64,000 bases of DNA from Actinomadura coerulea (GTDB lineage Bacteria > Actinomycetota > Actinomycetes > Streptosporangiales > Streptosporangiaceae), in NCBI RefSeq assembly GCF_014208105.1, contig NZ_JACHMQ010000001.1, positions 7,006,001 to 7,070,000 of the forward strand, read 5' to 3'. Below the pieces are notes generated by a model. That model searched no databases. It saw only the letters and a program-made list of their open reading frames with translations, and was not told the origin of the DNA. Position 1 is the stretch's first letter. Each line of letters opens with the position of its first letter. Below, piece by piece: positions 53,237 through 61,431 of the stretch. The translations under genes and the position numbers were made by a program.

Positions 53237-53412
53237 GCGTCCAGTCTTCCGGGTGGGTGGGCGTGGATCGGCAGAGTAAGCCCGAACGGCAGCCTATCCG
53301 CGCGTTGCCCCCGGGTGAGGTGCGTCACTGTGGCGGGCGGCCCGCGCTTGTCCCCCTAACTGAGGGAACACGAAACCCGGTCGGTAGGTTGCACTGTCGG
53401 AGGTGGTGTCGG

Positions 53413-54723
53413 GTGTCGCGTCGTATCAGCCGGGTTGCGACAGTCAGTGTGCATACGTCCCCTCTGGACCAACCGGGCACCGGCGACGCGGGCGGGCTGA
53501 ACGTCTACGTGGTCGAGGTCGCCAAGCGGCTCGCCGCCCGAGGCGTCGAGGTGGACATCTTCACCCGCGCGACCTCGCGGGCCCTTCCGCCCCTGGTGGA
53601 GCTCACGCCGGGCGTCCTCGTCCGCAACGTGGTCGCCGGTCCGTTCGAGGAGCTCGACAAGGCCGAGCTCCCCCGGCACCTGTGCGGCTTCACCTCCGGC
53701 GTGCTGCGGGCCGAGGCGACCCACGAGCCCGGCCACTACGACCTCCTCCACACGCACTACTGGCTCTCCGGCCAGGCGGGCTGGGCGGCCAAGGAGCGGT
53801 GGGGCGTCCCGCTCGTCCACTCGATGCACACGATGGCCAAGGTCAAGAACGCGGCCCTCGCCGACGACGACAAGCCCGAGCCGCCCGAGCGCGTCCTCGG
53901 CGAGGAGCAGGTCGTGGCGTCGGCCGACCAGCTCGTCGCCAACACCGCCAAGGAGGCCGGCGAACTCGTCGACCTCTACGGCGCCGACCCCTCCCGCGTC
54001 GCGACCGTCAGCCCCGGCGTCGACCTGTCGCTGTTCCGCCCCGAGTCGCCCCTCATCGCCCGCGGCACCGGCCTCCTCCCGCACCGGACCGGCCCCGCCC
54101 GCCGCCGCCTCGGCCTGCCCCGCGACGCCTACGTGCTGCTGTTCGTCGGCCGCATCCAGCCGCTGAAGGCGCCCGACGTGCTGCTGCGCGCCGTCGCCCG
54201 CATGCTCGCCGACGACCCGGCGATGCGCTCGCGCCTCGTCGTCGCCGTCGTCGGCGGCCCGAGCGGCTCCGGGCTGTGCCGCCCCGCCGGCCTGCAACTC
54301 CTCGCCGCCGAACTCGGCATCTCCGACGTCATGCGCTTCGAGCCGCCGGCTCCGCAGCGCGAGCTGGCCGACTGGTACCGCGCCGCGGACGTCACCGTCG
54401 TCCCGTCCCGCAGCGAGTCGTTCGGACTCGTGGCCGCCGAGTCCCAGGCCTGCGGGACCCCGGTGGTGGCGTCCCGCGTCGGGGGCCTGTGCACGGCGGT
54501 CGCCGACGGCGAGTCCGGCGTGCTGATCCCCGGCCACGACCCCGCAGACTACGCCGCCGTCCTGCGGCGCCTGCACGCCGAGCCCGGCCTGCACGCCCGC
54601 CTCGCCCGCGGCGCCGTCCGGCACGCGAACGACTTCGGCTGGGACGCCACCGTCGACCGCCTTCTCGACGTGTATACCGGTGCCATGCCGGTGCCGACCG
54701 CGGCCGTGCAGGCCACCGTTTGA
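53413..54723 (+). CDS. mshA: D-inositol-3-phosphate glycosyltransferase MshA
   Basis: First enzyme of mycothiol synthesis: it joins UDP-GlcNAc to 1L-inositol-1-phosphate. The 436-residue GT4 protein has TSPLDQPGTGDAGGLNVYV (acceptor loop), HTHYWLSGQAG, FVGRIQPLKAPDVLL and the nucleotide-sugar motif PSRSESFGLVAAESQACGTP, all MshA hallmarks. GTG 53413 follows GGAGG at 9 nt; TAGGTT at 53385-53390 is a plausible -10. Followed by ybjN and gpmA in the conserved actinobacterial order. Mycothiol also links to the several DinB/maleylpyruvate-isomerase-fold proteins in this window. Confidence 0.95.
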   Translation: MSRRISRVATVSVHTSPLDQPGTGDAGGLNVYVVEVAKRLAARGVEVDIFTRATSRALPPLVELTPGVLVRNVVAGPFEELDKAELPRHLCGFTSGVLRAEATHEPGHYDLLHTHYWLSGQAGWAAKERWGVPLVHSMHTMAKVKNAALADDDKPEPPERVLGEEQVVASADQLVANTAKEAGELVDLYGADPSRVATVSPGVDLSLFRPESPLIARGTGLLPHRTGPARRRLGLPRDAYVLLFVGRIQPLKAPDVLLRAVARMLADDPAMRSRLVVAVVGGPSGSGLCRPAGLQLLAAELGISDVMRFEPPAPQRELADWYRAADVTVVPSRSESFGLVAAESQACGTPVVASRVGGLCTAVADGESGVLIPGHDPADYAAVLRRLHAEPGLHARLARGAVRHANDFGWDATVDRLLDVYTGAMPVPTAAVQATV

Positions 54724-54773
54724 GCCGAGCCGACCGGGGGCGCGGAGGAACCGCCCTCCAGGGGGGAGCACAC

Positions 54774-55265
54774 GTGACCGTCGCCGAGACCATCCGCGAG
54801 ACGCTGAGGTCCAACGAGCTGGAGTTCGAGGAGCCGCGCGAGAACGCGTTCTTCGTCAAGCTGCCCGGACAGCACAAGCTCGCCACCATGACGTGGCTCA
54901 TCGCCGCGGACCACTCGCTGCACGTCGAGGCGTTCTTCTGCCGCCGCCCCGACGAGAACCACGCCGAGTTCTACCGGTTCCTCCTGGAGAAGAACGGCCG
55001 CATGTACGGGGTCGCCTTCGCGCTGGACGACGTCGGCGACGTCCACCTCGTCGGGAAGGTCCCGCTCGAATCGGTGTCCCCGGACGAGATCGACCGCCTC
55101 CTCGGCTGCGTCCTCACCTACTCCGACGAGAACTTCGACAAGGCGCTGGAGCGCGGGTTCAAGTCGTCCATCCAGCGCGAATGGGACTGGCGCGTCAAGC
55201 GCGGCGAGAGCCTCGCCAACCTCCAGGCCTTCGCCTCCTTCGCGGACCCGGCCAACCGCGAGTGA
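54774..55265 (+). CDS. YbjN domain-containing protein
   Basis: A 163-residue soluble protein with a type III secretion chaperone-like YbjN fold (ENAFFVKLPGQHKLATMTWL, DVHLVGKVPLESVSPDEID). The gene regularly sits between mshA and gpm in actinobacteria. It may act as a chaperone or protein-protein adaptor; the function is not established. GTG 54774 follows GGGGGGAG. It lies 50 bp behind mshA and likely shares its transcript. Confidence 0.8.
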   Translation: MTVAETIRETLRSNELEFEEPRENAFFVKLPGQHKLATMTWLIAADHSLHVEAFFCRRPDENHAEFYRFLLEKNGRMYGVAFALDDVGDVHLVGKVPLESVSPDEIDRLLGCVLTYSDENFDKALERGFKSSIQREWDWRVKRGESLANLQAFASFADPANRE

Positions 55266-55280
55266 CACGCGCGGGGCCGC

Positions 55281-55286
55281 TAGGCT
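55281..55286 (+). promoter_or_regulatory. -10 box of gpmA (leaderless)
   Basis: TAGGCT ends 8 nt before the ATG at 55295. It lies just after the ybjN stop codon. Confidence 0.5.
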
Positions 55287-55294
55287 CTGGTGCC

Positions 55295-56122
55295 ATGGCG
55301 ACCCTGGTATTGCTCCGGCATGGCGAAAGCGTCTGGAACGCGGAAGGGCTGTTCACCGGCTGGGTGGACGTCGACCTCTCCGCGAAGGGCGAGAGCGAGG
55401 CGACCAAGGGCGGCGATCTGCTGCTCGACGCCGACATCACCCCCGACGTGCTGCACACCTCCCTGCTGAAGCGGGCCATCCGCACCGCCAACATCGCCCT
55501 CGACGTGGCCGACCTGCTCTGGATCCCGGTGAAGCGCTCCTGGCGCCTCAACGAGCGCCACTACGGCGCCCTCCAGGGCAAGAACAAGGCGCAGACGCGC
55601 GAGGAGTTCGGCGAAGAGCAGTTCATGACCTGGCGCCGGTCCTACGACACCCCGCCGCCGCCCATCAAGGACGACGACCCCCTGTCGCAGGTCAACGACC
55701 TGCGCTACGCCGAGCTGCCGTCCGAGCTGATCCCGCGCTCGGAGTGCCTCGCCGACGTCGTCGACCGCATGCTGCCGTACTGGTACGACTCGATCATCCC
55801 CGACCTGGCCGCCGGCAAGACCGTCATGGTCGCCGCGCACGGCAACTCCCTGCGGGCCCTGGTCAAGCACCTGGACGACATCTCCGACGAGAAGATCGTC
55901 GGCCTGAACATCCCGACCGGCATCCCGCTCGTCTACGAGCTGGACGACGACTTCTCCCCGCTCAAGCGCGGCGGCGAGTACCTCGACCCGGCCGCCGCCA
56001 AGGCCGCCATCGAGGCCGTCAAGAACCAGGGCGCCGCGAAGGGCGGAGACGCCGCCAAGCCCGCCGCGAAGAGCCCCGCCCCGAAGGACGAGCGCAAGCC
56101 CAGGCGCGGCAAGCGCAAGTAG
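55295..56122 (+). CDS. gpmA: 2,3-bisphosphoglycerate-dependent phosphoglycerate mutase
   Basis: Glycolytic enzyme interconverting 3- and 2-phosphoglycerate via a phospho-His. The catalytic His9 lies in LLRHGES, the second His near residue 182 in VAAHGNSLRAL, and LNERHYGALQGKNKAQ is the family signature. At 275 residues it is longer than E. coli GpmA because of a C-terminal Ala/Lys/Pro-rich tail (about 30 residues) that is probably disordered. A strong hairpin follows directly. Confidence 0.95.
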   Translation: MATLVLLRHGESVWNAEGLFTGWVDVDLSAKGESEATKGGDLLLDADITPDVLHTSLLKRAIRTANIALDVADLLWIPVKRSWRLNERHYGALQGKNKAQTREEFGEEQFMTWRRSYDTPPPPIKDDDPLSQVNDLRYAELPSELIPRSECLADVVDRMLPYWYDSIIPDLAAGKTVMVAAHGNSLRALVKHLDDISDEKIVGLNIPTGIPLVYELDDDFSPLKRGGEYLDPAAAKAAIEAVKNQGAAKGGDAAKPAAKSPAPKDERKPRRGKRK

Positions 56123-56124
56123 CG

Positions 56125-56153
56125 GCGAGGGGCCGCCCCCGGCGGCCCCTCGC
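56125..56153 (+). terminator. Terminator hairpin after gpmA
   Basis: Thirteen perfectly paired bases on each side (56125-56137 with 56141-56153) and a CCC loop, starting 3 nt after the stop codon. Confidence 0.9.
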
Positions 56154-56212
56154 ACGCTGAACCCGGCCGGCCCGGTCAGCCGGCGCTCACGGGGACGGCC
56201 GCGCGGTCGGGC

Positions 56213-56626
56213 ATGGGCGAGCGGATGGAGCGGGACGTGTGCAAGCTGGTCCACCGGTTCGCGCAGCGGCTCGACGCGCACGCCCGCCGCGTCGCCGACG
56301 AGGTGGGCATGACCGCCGGCCAGGTCGTCGCGCTGCGCGAGCTGTCGGAGCCGATCACGGCGCGCGAGCTCGCCCACCGCATGGCGTGCGAGGCGTCGAA
56401 CGCGACCTTCCTGATCGACCGCCTCGAAGGGCAGGGCCTCGTCGAGCGCCGCCCCCACCCGACCGACCGCCGCGCGAAGCAGATCGTCCTCACTCCGGAG
56501 GGCGAACGCTGCCGCGCCGGCGTCCTCCAACGGCTCGACGCCGACTCGCCGCTGACCGCGCTCGCACCGGCTCAGCAGGAGTCCCTGCGCGACCTTCTCC
56601 GGGCGCTCCTGGGGGAGTCCGTCTAG
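56213..56626 (+). CDS. MarR family regulator
   Basis: A 137-residue winged-helix regulator (TARELAHRMACEASNATFLI, DRLEGQGLVERRPHPTDRRA). ATG 56213 is used; ATG 56225 is an alternative and neither has a strong ribosome binding site. It stands alone between gpmA and a convergent exported protein, and its target is not evident. Confidence 0.8.
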   Translation: MGERMERDVCKLVHRFAQRLDAHARRVADEVGMTAGQVVALRELSEPITARELAHRMACEASNATFLIDRLEGQGLVERRPHPTDRRAKQIVLTPEGERCRAGVLQRLDADSPLTALAPAQQESLRDLLRALLGESV

Positions 56627-56654
56627 CGAGGAACCCGTTCGGCGAGCGACACGG

Positions 56655-57776
56655 CTAGCGAGTGAAGGTGAGGCGGGCGGCGCGGCCCTTCTCGCCCGCG
56701 GCCCAGCAGCCGCCGTCGGGCGCGCAGTCGACGGTGTCGAAGCTCCCGGTGTCGAAGCGGGTCCACGTGCGGCCTCCGTCGAGGGTGCCGTCGCTGCCCG
56801 TGGGGCCCACCGCCAGCGCGGCCGGGCCCGCGTACGCCGGCAGCGCCGAGGGGCCCGCGTACGCCGGCCAGACCGCCCCCGACCGGTACTCGGCCGGCGG
56901 GCGGCGCGCCGGACGCCACGTGCGGCCCCCGTCGCTGGTCGTCGCCGCGGCCGCCGGGGACGGCTGCCCCTGCCGGTAGTCGCCGCCGACCGCGACGCCG
57001 TGCCGGGCGTCGCGGAACGCCACCGCGAACACGCCCTGGGACGGACTGGACGGCAGCGGGGTGTCGGCGACCGTCCAGGTGAGGCCGCGGTCCCCGGAAT
57101 GGAACACGCGCGAGCGGGACGCCCCGCCCGTCGCCAGCCACACGTCCCGCGGCCCGTGGCTCACCAGGCACTGCCCGCTGGCGGCGAACGCCGCCTCGCC
57201 GTCCAGCGCCGGAGGCATGCCCCCGGACGGCAGGACCCGCCAGCTGCGGCCCGCGTCGTCGGTCGAGATGATCCGGAACCGGCCGTCCACGGGGTCGCTG
57301 ACCGCCAGCCCGTGCCGGGAGTCGAAGAACGTGACGCAGTCGTAGAACGCCCTGGGATCGTCGTTCCCGAAGCCGAGCGTCCAGGTGGCGCCGCCGTCGG
57401 AGGTCCGGTAGAGGCGGGACGCGTCTCCCTCCCCGATGGCCAGCACGACGGCCCGCCGCGCGTCGAACGCCTTGATGTCGCGGAACTCCAGGCCCGCCGC
57501 GCCGGCCGGGGCGACGTCGCGCCACGTGCGGCCGCCGTCGGTCGTCCGCAGCACGGTCCCGCCGGAGCCCGCCAGCCAGGCGGCCTCGCGGCCGACCGCG
57601 GCCAGGCCGCGGAATCGCGCCTCGCTGCCGGTCGGGGTGAGCCGCCAGGCGGGCCGGTGCGCCCCCGGCGTCGCCCGCGCCGACGCGGTGCCCGGCACCG
57701 CGAGGGACGCCGCCGCCACCGCTCCGCACACCGCGGCCGCCGCCATCGCCCGGACCACCGCCGGCATCGGTCTCAT
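56655..57776 (-). CDS. Exported BNR/Ycf48-like beta-propeller protein
   Basis: A 373-residue protein with a signal peptide (MPAVVRAMAAAAVCGAVAAA) and at least five Asp-box motifs of the form S/T-x-D-G-G-x-T-W (for example TTDGGRTW, TSDGGATW, SGDRGLTW), the sialidase-like repeats that also form Ycf48 propellers. No glycosidase catalytic residues are recognisable, so binding rather than hydrolysis is likely. A short PAYAGPSALPAYAGPAALA repeat is encoded by a 27-bp DNA duplication. Convergent with a MarR gene. Confidence 0.8.
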   Translation of the reverse strand: MRPMPAVVRAMAAAAVCGAVAAASLAVPGTASARATPGAHRPAWRLTPTGSEARFRGLAAVGREAAWLAGSGGTVLRTTDGGRTWRDVAPAGAAGLEFRDIKAFDARRAVVLAIGEGDASRLYRTSDGGATWTLGFGNDDPRAFYDCVTFFDSRHGLAVSDPVDGRFRIISTDDAGRSWRVLPSGGMPPALDGEAAFAASGQCLVSHGPRDVWLATGGASRSRVFHSGDRGLTWTVADTPLPSSPSQGVFAVAFRDARHGVAVGGDYRQGQPSPAAAATTSDGGRTWRPARRPPAEYRSGAVWPAYAGPSALPAYAGPAALAVGPTGSDGTLDGGRTWTRFDTGSFDTVDCAPDGGCWAAGEKGRAARLTFTR

Positions 57777-57856
57777 GACGCGCAAGCTAACCGACGCTGA
57801 TCAAGCCGTCCAGACCCCCGCGCCCTGCCCGCCCCCGGCACGCGGGCGGGACCGGT

Positions 57857-58519
57857 TCAGGGCGTGTCGACGATCTCTTCGGGACGCTGGCCGGTGACCA
57901 GGTAGACGACGTTCTCCGCGACGTGCACGGCGTGGTCGGCGAAGCGCTCGAAGTAGCGCCCGGCGAGCGTGATGTCCACGGCCGGCTCGACGCCGTGCCG
58001 CCACTTCGGGGACAGCAGGATGTCGAACAGGCGGCGGTGCAGGCGGTCCATCTGGTCGTCGTCGGCGTCCAGTTCCAGGCCCATCTCCACGTCCTGGGAC
58101 GCGATGACGCTGCCGGTCTTGGCGATCATCCGCTCGGCGATCTGCCCCATCTCCAGCACGGTCGCCTGCAGCTCGGGCGGGACGGCCGACTCGGGGTGGC
58201 GGCGCCGGGCCGTCTTGGCGATGTGCACGGCGAGGTCGCCCATGCGCTCCAGGTCGCCGCTCATCCGCAGCGCGGTGATCAGGGTCCGCAGGTCGCCAGC
58301 GACCGGCTGCTGGCGGGCCATCAGGTCGAACACCGTCGCCTCGATGTCGGCGTCGATCTTGTTGACGTGCTCGTCCCCGCTGATGACCTCCTCCGACAGC
58401 CGCAGGTCGGCGTCCAGGAGGGCGGTCACCGCGCGGGCCATCGCGGACCGGACGAGGCGGGTCATCTCCACCAGGCTGTCGGTGAGGGAGTCGAGTTCCT
58501 CGTGGTAGGCGTCGCGCAC
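57857..58519 (-). CDS. phoU: Phosphate signalling protein PhoU
   Basis: A 220-residue protein of two three-helix PhoU bundles; the metal-cluster signatures DLERMGDLAVHIAKTA and ERFADHAVHVAENVVYL are both present. PhoU links the Pst phosphate transporter to the histidine kinase, keeping the response off in high phosphate. GTG 58519 starts the common RDAYHEELDSL sequence. It is divergent from senX3 with a PHO box between, so it is probably part of the phosphate regulon. Confidence 0.95.
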   Translation of the reverse strand: MRDAYHEELDSLTDSLVEMTRLVRSAMARAVTALLDADLRLSEEVISGDEHVNKIDADIEATVFDLMARQQPVAGDLRTLITALRMSGDLERMGDLAVHIAKTARRRHPESAVPPELQATVLEMGQIAERMIAKTGSVIASQDVEMGLELDADDDQMDRLHRRLFDILLSPKWRHGVEPAVDITLAGRYFERFADHAVHVAENVVYLVTGQRPEEIVDTP

Positions 58520-58593
58520 TTGGGAATCCTTCGATGTGGACGGGGGCGGGCGGGGCGGGGCGGACTCGCCCACGCCACACTTTGCCCCACGGG

Positions 58594-58633
58594 CGTGAAC
58601 GCATCCGAAGGGAAAGGTGAACTTTCGGGTAAC
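58594..58633. promoter_or_regulatory. PHO box: four 11-bp direct-repeat units
   Basis: On the reverse strand the units are GTTACCC, GTTCACC, CCTTCGG and GTTCACG, each separated by exactly 4 bp (58627-58633, 58616-58622, 58605-58611 and 58594-58600). This matches the streptomycete PHO box (GTTCACC plus 4 bp) bound by phosphorylated PhoP. It lies between divergent phoU and senX3. Confidence 0.85.
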
Positions 58634-58682
58634 GAGAAGGCGCTGACCAGGGCAGGGGGGAAGCGTTACTTCGATTGCCGCT

Positions 58683-58688
58683 TACGAT
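58683..58688 (+). promoter_or_regulatory. -10 box of senX3-regX3 (leaderless)
   Basis: TACGAT ends 7 nt before the GTG at 58696. Confidence 0.65.
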
Positions 58689-58695
58689 CCGAGGT

Positions 58696-59904
58696 GTGGA
58701 GGTCGAGATTATCGCGAGCCTGACAGGGCTCGCCGGGCTCGCGATCGGGCTCGCGACTGGATTGGCGGTGCGGGTGAGCGAGCGAGCCCAGCGGACGGCG
58801 GTAGCGGCGAACCCGGTGGGCAGCCTCCCGCCGGGCGTCGCCTCGGTCCTGAGCGTCCTGCGGTCCTCGGCCGTCGTGGTGGACGGCGAGGACCGGGTCC
58901 TGCGGGCCAGCTCGGCGGCGCGGGCGTACGGACTCGTCAGCGGCGACCACCTCGTCGTGGACGAGGTGATCGCGATGACCCGGCTGGTCCGCCGCGACGG
59001 GGAGATCCGCGAGACCGAGATACAGATCGGCCCGAACGGCGCCCGCCGCCGGGCCGACGGGCGCTGGTTCGCGGTCCGCGTCGCGCCGCTCGGGTCGCAC
59101 GGGCTCGTCCTCGTGCTCGCCGAGGACCTCACCGACATGCGCCGCACCGAGGCGATCCGCCGCGACTTCGTGGCGAACGTCAGCCACGAGCTGAAGACCC
59201 CGGTGGGCGCGCTGTCCCTGCTCGCCGAGACGGTCGAGGGCGCCGCCGACGACCCCGACGCCGTCCGCCGGTTCGCCGGCCGGATGCAGTACGAGTCGGT
59301 GCGGCTGAACAACCTCGTCCAGGACCTGATGACGCTGTCGCGCGTCCAGGGGGACGAGCCGCTGCCCGAGCTCACCCCCGTCACCCTCGAGGAGGTCATG
59401 GCCGAGGCGCTCGAACGGTGCCAGATCAAGGCGGTCGCCAAGGACATCCAGCTCGCGGCCGGCGGTGAGGACGGGCTGCGCGTCCGCGCCGACCAGGAGC
59501 TGCTGGTCACCGCGCTGCGCAACCTCGTCGACAACGCCGTCGCCTACAGCCCCGAGCACACCCGGGTCGTCGTCTCCACCCGCCGGTGCGACGAGACGCA
59601 CGTCGAGATCAACGTGACCGACCAGGGCATCGGCATCCCGGAGGCCGAGATCGAGCGGATCTTCGAGCGGTTCTACCGGGTCGACCCCGCCCGCTCCCGC
59701 CAGACCGGCGGCACCGGCCTCGGCCTCGCCATCGTCAAGCACGTCACCAGCAAGCACGGCGGCGACGTCACGGTGTGGAGCAAGGAGGGGCACGGGTCCA
59801 CGTTCACGATCCGGCTCCCCCTGATCGACACGCCGCGCCGCCCGGCGGCCGGCGCCACCGCGTTTCCAGCCCCACAGAACACCGCCCGGGAGGCAACACC
59901 GTGA
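58696..59904 (+). CDS. senX3: Phosphate-responsive sensor histidine kinase (SenX3/PhoR)
   Basis: A 402-residue kinase: one or two N-terminal helices (SLTGLAGLAIGLATGLAV), a PAS-like domain (SVLRSSAVVVDGEDRVLRAS), phospho-acceptor His near 164 in NVSHELKTPVGAL, and ATPase boxes VDNAVAYSP, DQGIGIPE and TGGTGLGLAIVKH. It is the orthologue of mycobacterial SenX3 and streptomycete PhoR, kept next to phoU. GTG 58696 overlaps no Shine-Dalgarno sequence and lies 7 nt behind TACGAT. It overlaps regX3 by 4 bp. Confidence 0.9.
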   Translation: MEVEIIASLTGLAGLAIGLATGLAVRVSERAQRTAVAANPVGSLPPGVASVLSVLRSSAVVVDGEDRVLRASSAARAYGLVSGDHLVVDEVIAMTRLVRRDGEIRETEIQIGPNGARRRADGRWFAVRVAPLGSHGLVLVLAEDLTDMRRTEAIRRDFVANVSHELKTPVGALSLLAETVEGAADDPDAVRRFAGRMQYESVRLNNLVQDLMTLSRVQGDEPLPELTPVTLEEVMAEALERCQIKAVAKDIQLAAGGEDGLRVRADQELLVTALRNLVDNAVAYSPEHTRVVVSTRRCDETHVEINVTDQGIGIPEAEIERIFERFYRVDPARSRQTGGTGLGLAIVKHVTSKHGGDVTVWSKEGHGSTFTIRLPLIDTPRRPAAGATAFPAPQNTAREATP

Positions 59905-60581
59905 CCCGCGTGCTCGTCGTGGAGGACGAGGAGTCCTTCAGCGACGCACTCTCGTACAACCTGCGCAAGGAGGGCTTCGAGGTGGCGGTCGCCGCCACCG
60001 GCCCCGACGCGCTGGACATCTTCGAGCGCAACGGTGCCGACCTCGTGCTCCTCGACCTGATGCTGCCCGGGCTGCCCGGCACCGAGGTGTGCCGCGAGCT
60101 GCGCGCGCGCTCCAGCGTCCCGGTGATCATGCTGACCGCCAAGGACAGCGAGGTCGACAAGGTCGTCGGCCTGGAGCTCGGCGCCGACGACTACGTCACC
60201 AAGCCGTTCTCCACCCGGGAGCTGATCGCCCGCATGCGGGCCGTGCTGCGGCGCCAGGGTGAGGTCGAGGAGCCGGCGCCCGCGACGCTGGAGGCCGGGC
60301 CGGTCCGGATGGACGTGGAACGCCACGTGGTCAGCGTGGGCGGCGAGCCCGTCCAGCTCCCGCTCAAGGAGTTCGAGCTGCTGGAGGTGCTGCTGCGCAA
60401 CGCCGGCCGCGTCCTCACCCGGATGCAGCTGATCGACCGCGTGTGGGGCGCCGACTACGTGGGCGACACCAAGACGCTGGACGTCCACATCAAGCGCCTC
60501 CGCGCCAAGGTCGAGGAAGTCCCCTCCACCCCCCGCTACATCGTCACCGTCCGGGGCCTCGGCTACAAGTTCGAGCCCTAG
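59901..60581 (+). CDS. regX3: Phosphate response regulator (RegX3/PhoP)
   Basis: A 226-residue OmpR-type regulator: receiver with phospho-acceptor Asp52 (DLVLLDLMLPGLPG) and Lys in DYVTKPFSTRELIAR, then a winged helix (LPLKEFELLEVLLRNAGRVL, TKTLDVHIKRLRAKVEE). Partner of SenX3 and expected binder of the PHO box at 58594-58633. GTG 59901 overlaps the senX3 stop (GTGA). A 10-bp-arm hairpin follows 12 bp after the stop. Confidence 0.95.
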   Translation: MTRVLVVEDEESFSDALSYNLRKEGFEVAVAATGPDALDIFERNGADLVLLDLMLPGLPGTEVCRELRARSSVPVIMLTAKDSEVDKVVGLELGADDYVTKPFSTRELIARMRAVLRRQGEVEEPAPATLEAGPVRMDVERHVVSVGGEPVQLPLKEFELLEVLLRNAGRVLTRMQLIDRVWGADYVGDTKTLDVHIKRLRAKVEEVPSTPRYIVTVRGLGYKFEP

Positions 60582-60592
60582 CAGAACGCCGT

Positions 60593-60624
60593 GACCCGCA
60601 TGTCCCTCCGTGGCCATGCGGGTC
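60593..60624 (+). terminator. Hairpin after regX3
   Basis: GACCCGCATG (60593-60602) and CATGCGGGTC (60615-60624) are exact reverse complements around a 12-nt loop. Confidence 0.7.
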
Positions 60625-60948
60625 CGTGGCGTGCCCTGATGAGGCGGGTGATGCCCGGGAAGGGCGGCCATCGGGGCCGGTGATGCGGTGACGCCGCGGT
60701 ACCCGGCCGATGGTTCGCGGCCCCCCGTCGGCGATCGAGGCCGGAGGCGGCCCTGGGTTCCCTCTTGACATGACAAATGCCGACAAAACTGGCATCGGGC
60801 GACGCGTCATCCCCCTGGTCCAGGGCAGGTCATGACATGGAGCAGAAAGACGAGGTGGCTCCCCGCGGTAGTCCACGGAAGCGGCTCTCGCGGCGGTCAT
60901 AGCTGGTGGCCTCGCCTCGCCGGCCACTCGACTACAGAGGAGCCATCG
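60625..60948. other. Intergenic region before the SHOCT protein
   Basis: About 320 bp without a clear gene. It contains TTGACA at 60765-60770, a consensus -35, followed by an inverted repeat ATGCC (60777-60781) and GGCAT (60791-60795), likely a regulated promoter for the gene at 60949. A short frame from 60832 in phase with that gene lacks support. Confidence 0.5.
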
Positions 60949-61335
60949 ATGCAGTTCCCGCTGCTCAACATATTCTTGACCATGGTGTGGTTCTTCCTCA
61001 TGGTGATGTGGTTCTGGCTCGTGATCCGCGTCATCGGGGACGTCTTCCGCGACGACACCCTCGGCGGGGGCGCGAAGGCCGCCTGGGCGATCTTCGTGAT
61101 CTGCCTGCCGTTCCTCGGCGTCTTCGTGTACCTGATGGCACGCGGCAGCGGCATGGGCGGCCGCGAATCGGCCCGGGAGTACCGCCGTGAGACGCTCCCA
61201 ACGGCCGGAACGGGCGATGACAGGCTGACCAGAGCGCAGACCAACGAACTCGTGCGGCTCGCCGATCTCAAGAATCACGGCGATCTCACCAGCGCGGAAT
61301 ACGATCTGGCCAAGTCCCACGTCCTCTCAGGCTAG
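60949..61335 (+). CDS. PLDc_N and SHOCT domain membrane protein
   Basis: A 128-residue protein: helix 1 (FLTMVWFFLMVMWFWLVIRV), the PLDc_N motif DVFRDDTLGGGAKAAWAIFV with helix 2, and a C-terminal SHOCT motif (LVRLADLKNHGDLTSAEYDL). Such small proteins are frequent in actinobacteria and act as oligomerisation or membrane-tethering modules; no specific function is known. ATG 60949 follows GAGGAG. A bidirectional terminator separates it from the convergent lipoprotein gene. Confidence 0.85.
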   Translation: MQFPLLNIFLTMVWFFLMVMWFWLVIRVIGDVFRDDTLGGGAKAAWAIFVICLPFLGVFVYLMARGSGMGGRESAREYRRETLPTAGTGDDRLTRAQTNELVRLADLKNHGDLTSAEYDLAKSHVLSG

Positions 61336-61367
61336 ATCCGACACGCTCGAGAGGTCCCTGATCAACG

Positions 61368-61402
61368 AGAACGGCCCGTCCCGGGGTGGGACGGGCCGTT
61401 CT
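61368..61402. terminator. Bidirectional terminator
   Basis: Fifteen perfectly paired bases on each side (61368-61382 with 61388-61402) around a GGGGT loop, between convergent genes. Confidence 0.9.
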
Positions 61403-61431
61403 GGTGTGCGCGGAGGCCGGGGCTCGGCGGG

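Noticed and set aside
7771..60744. 15-bp identity GGCGATCGAGGCCGG at 7771-7785 and 60730-60744
   Set aside because: Short, GC-rich and without shared context; expected by chance in 64 kb of such DNA.
60832..60948. 39-residue N-terminal extension of the SHOCT protein
   Set aside because: No hydrophobic or conserved features, and GAGGAG clearly marks ATG 60949.
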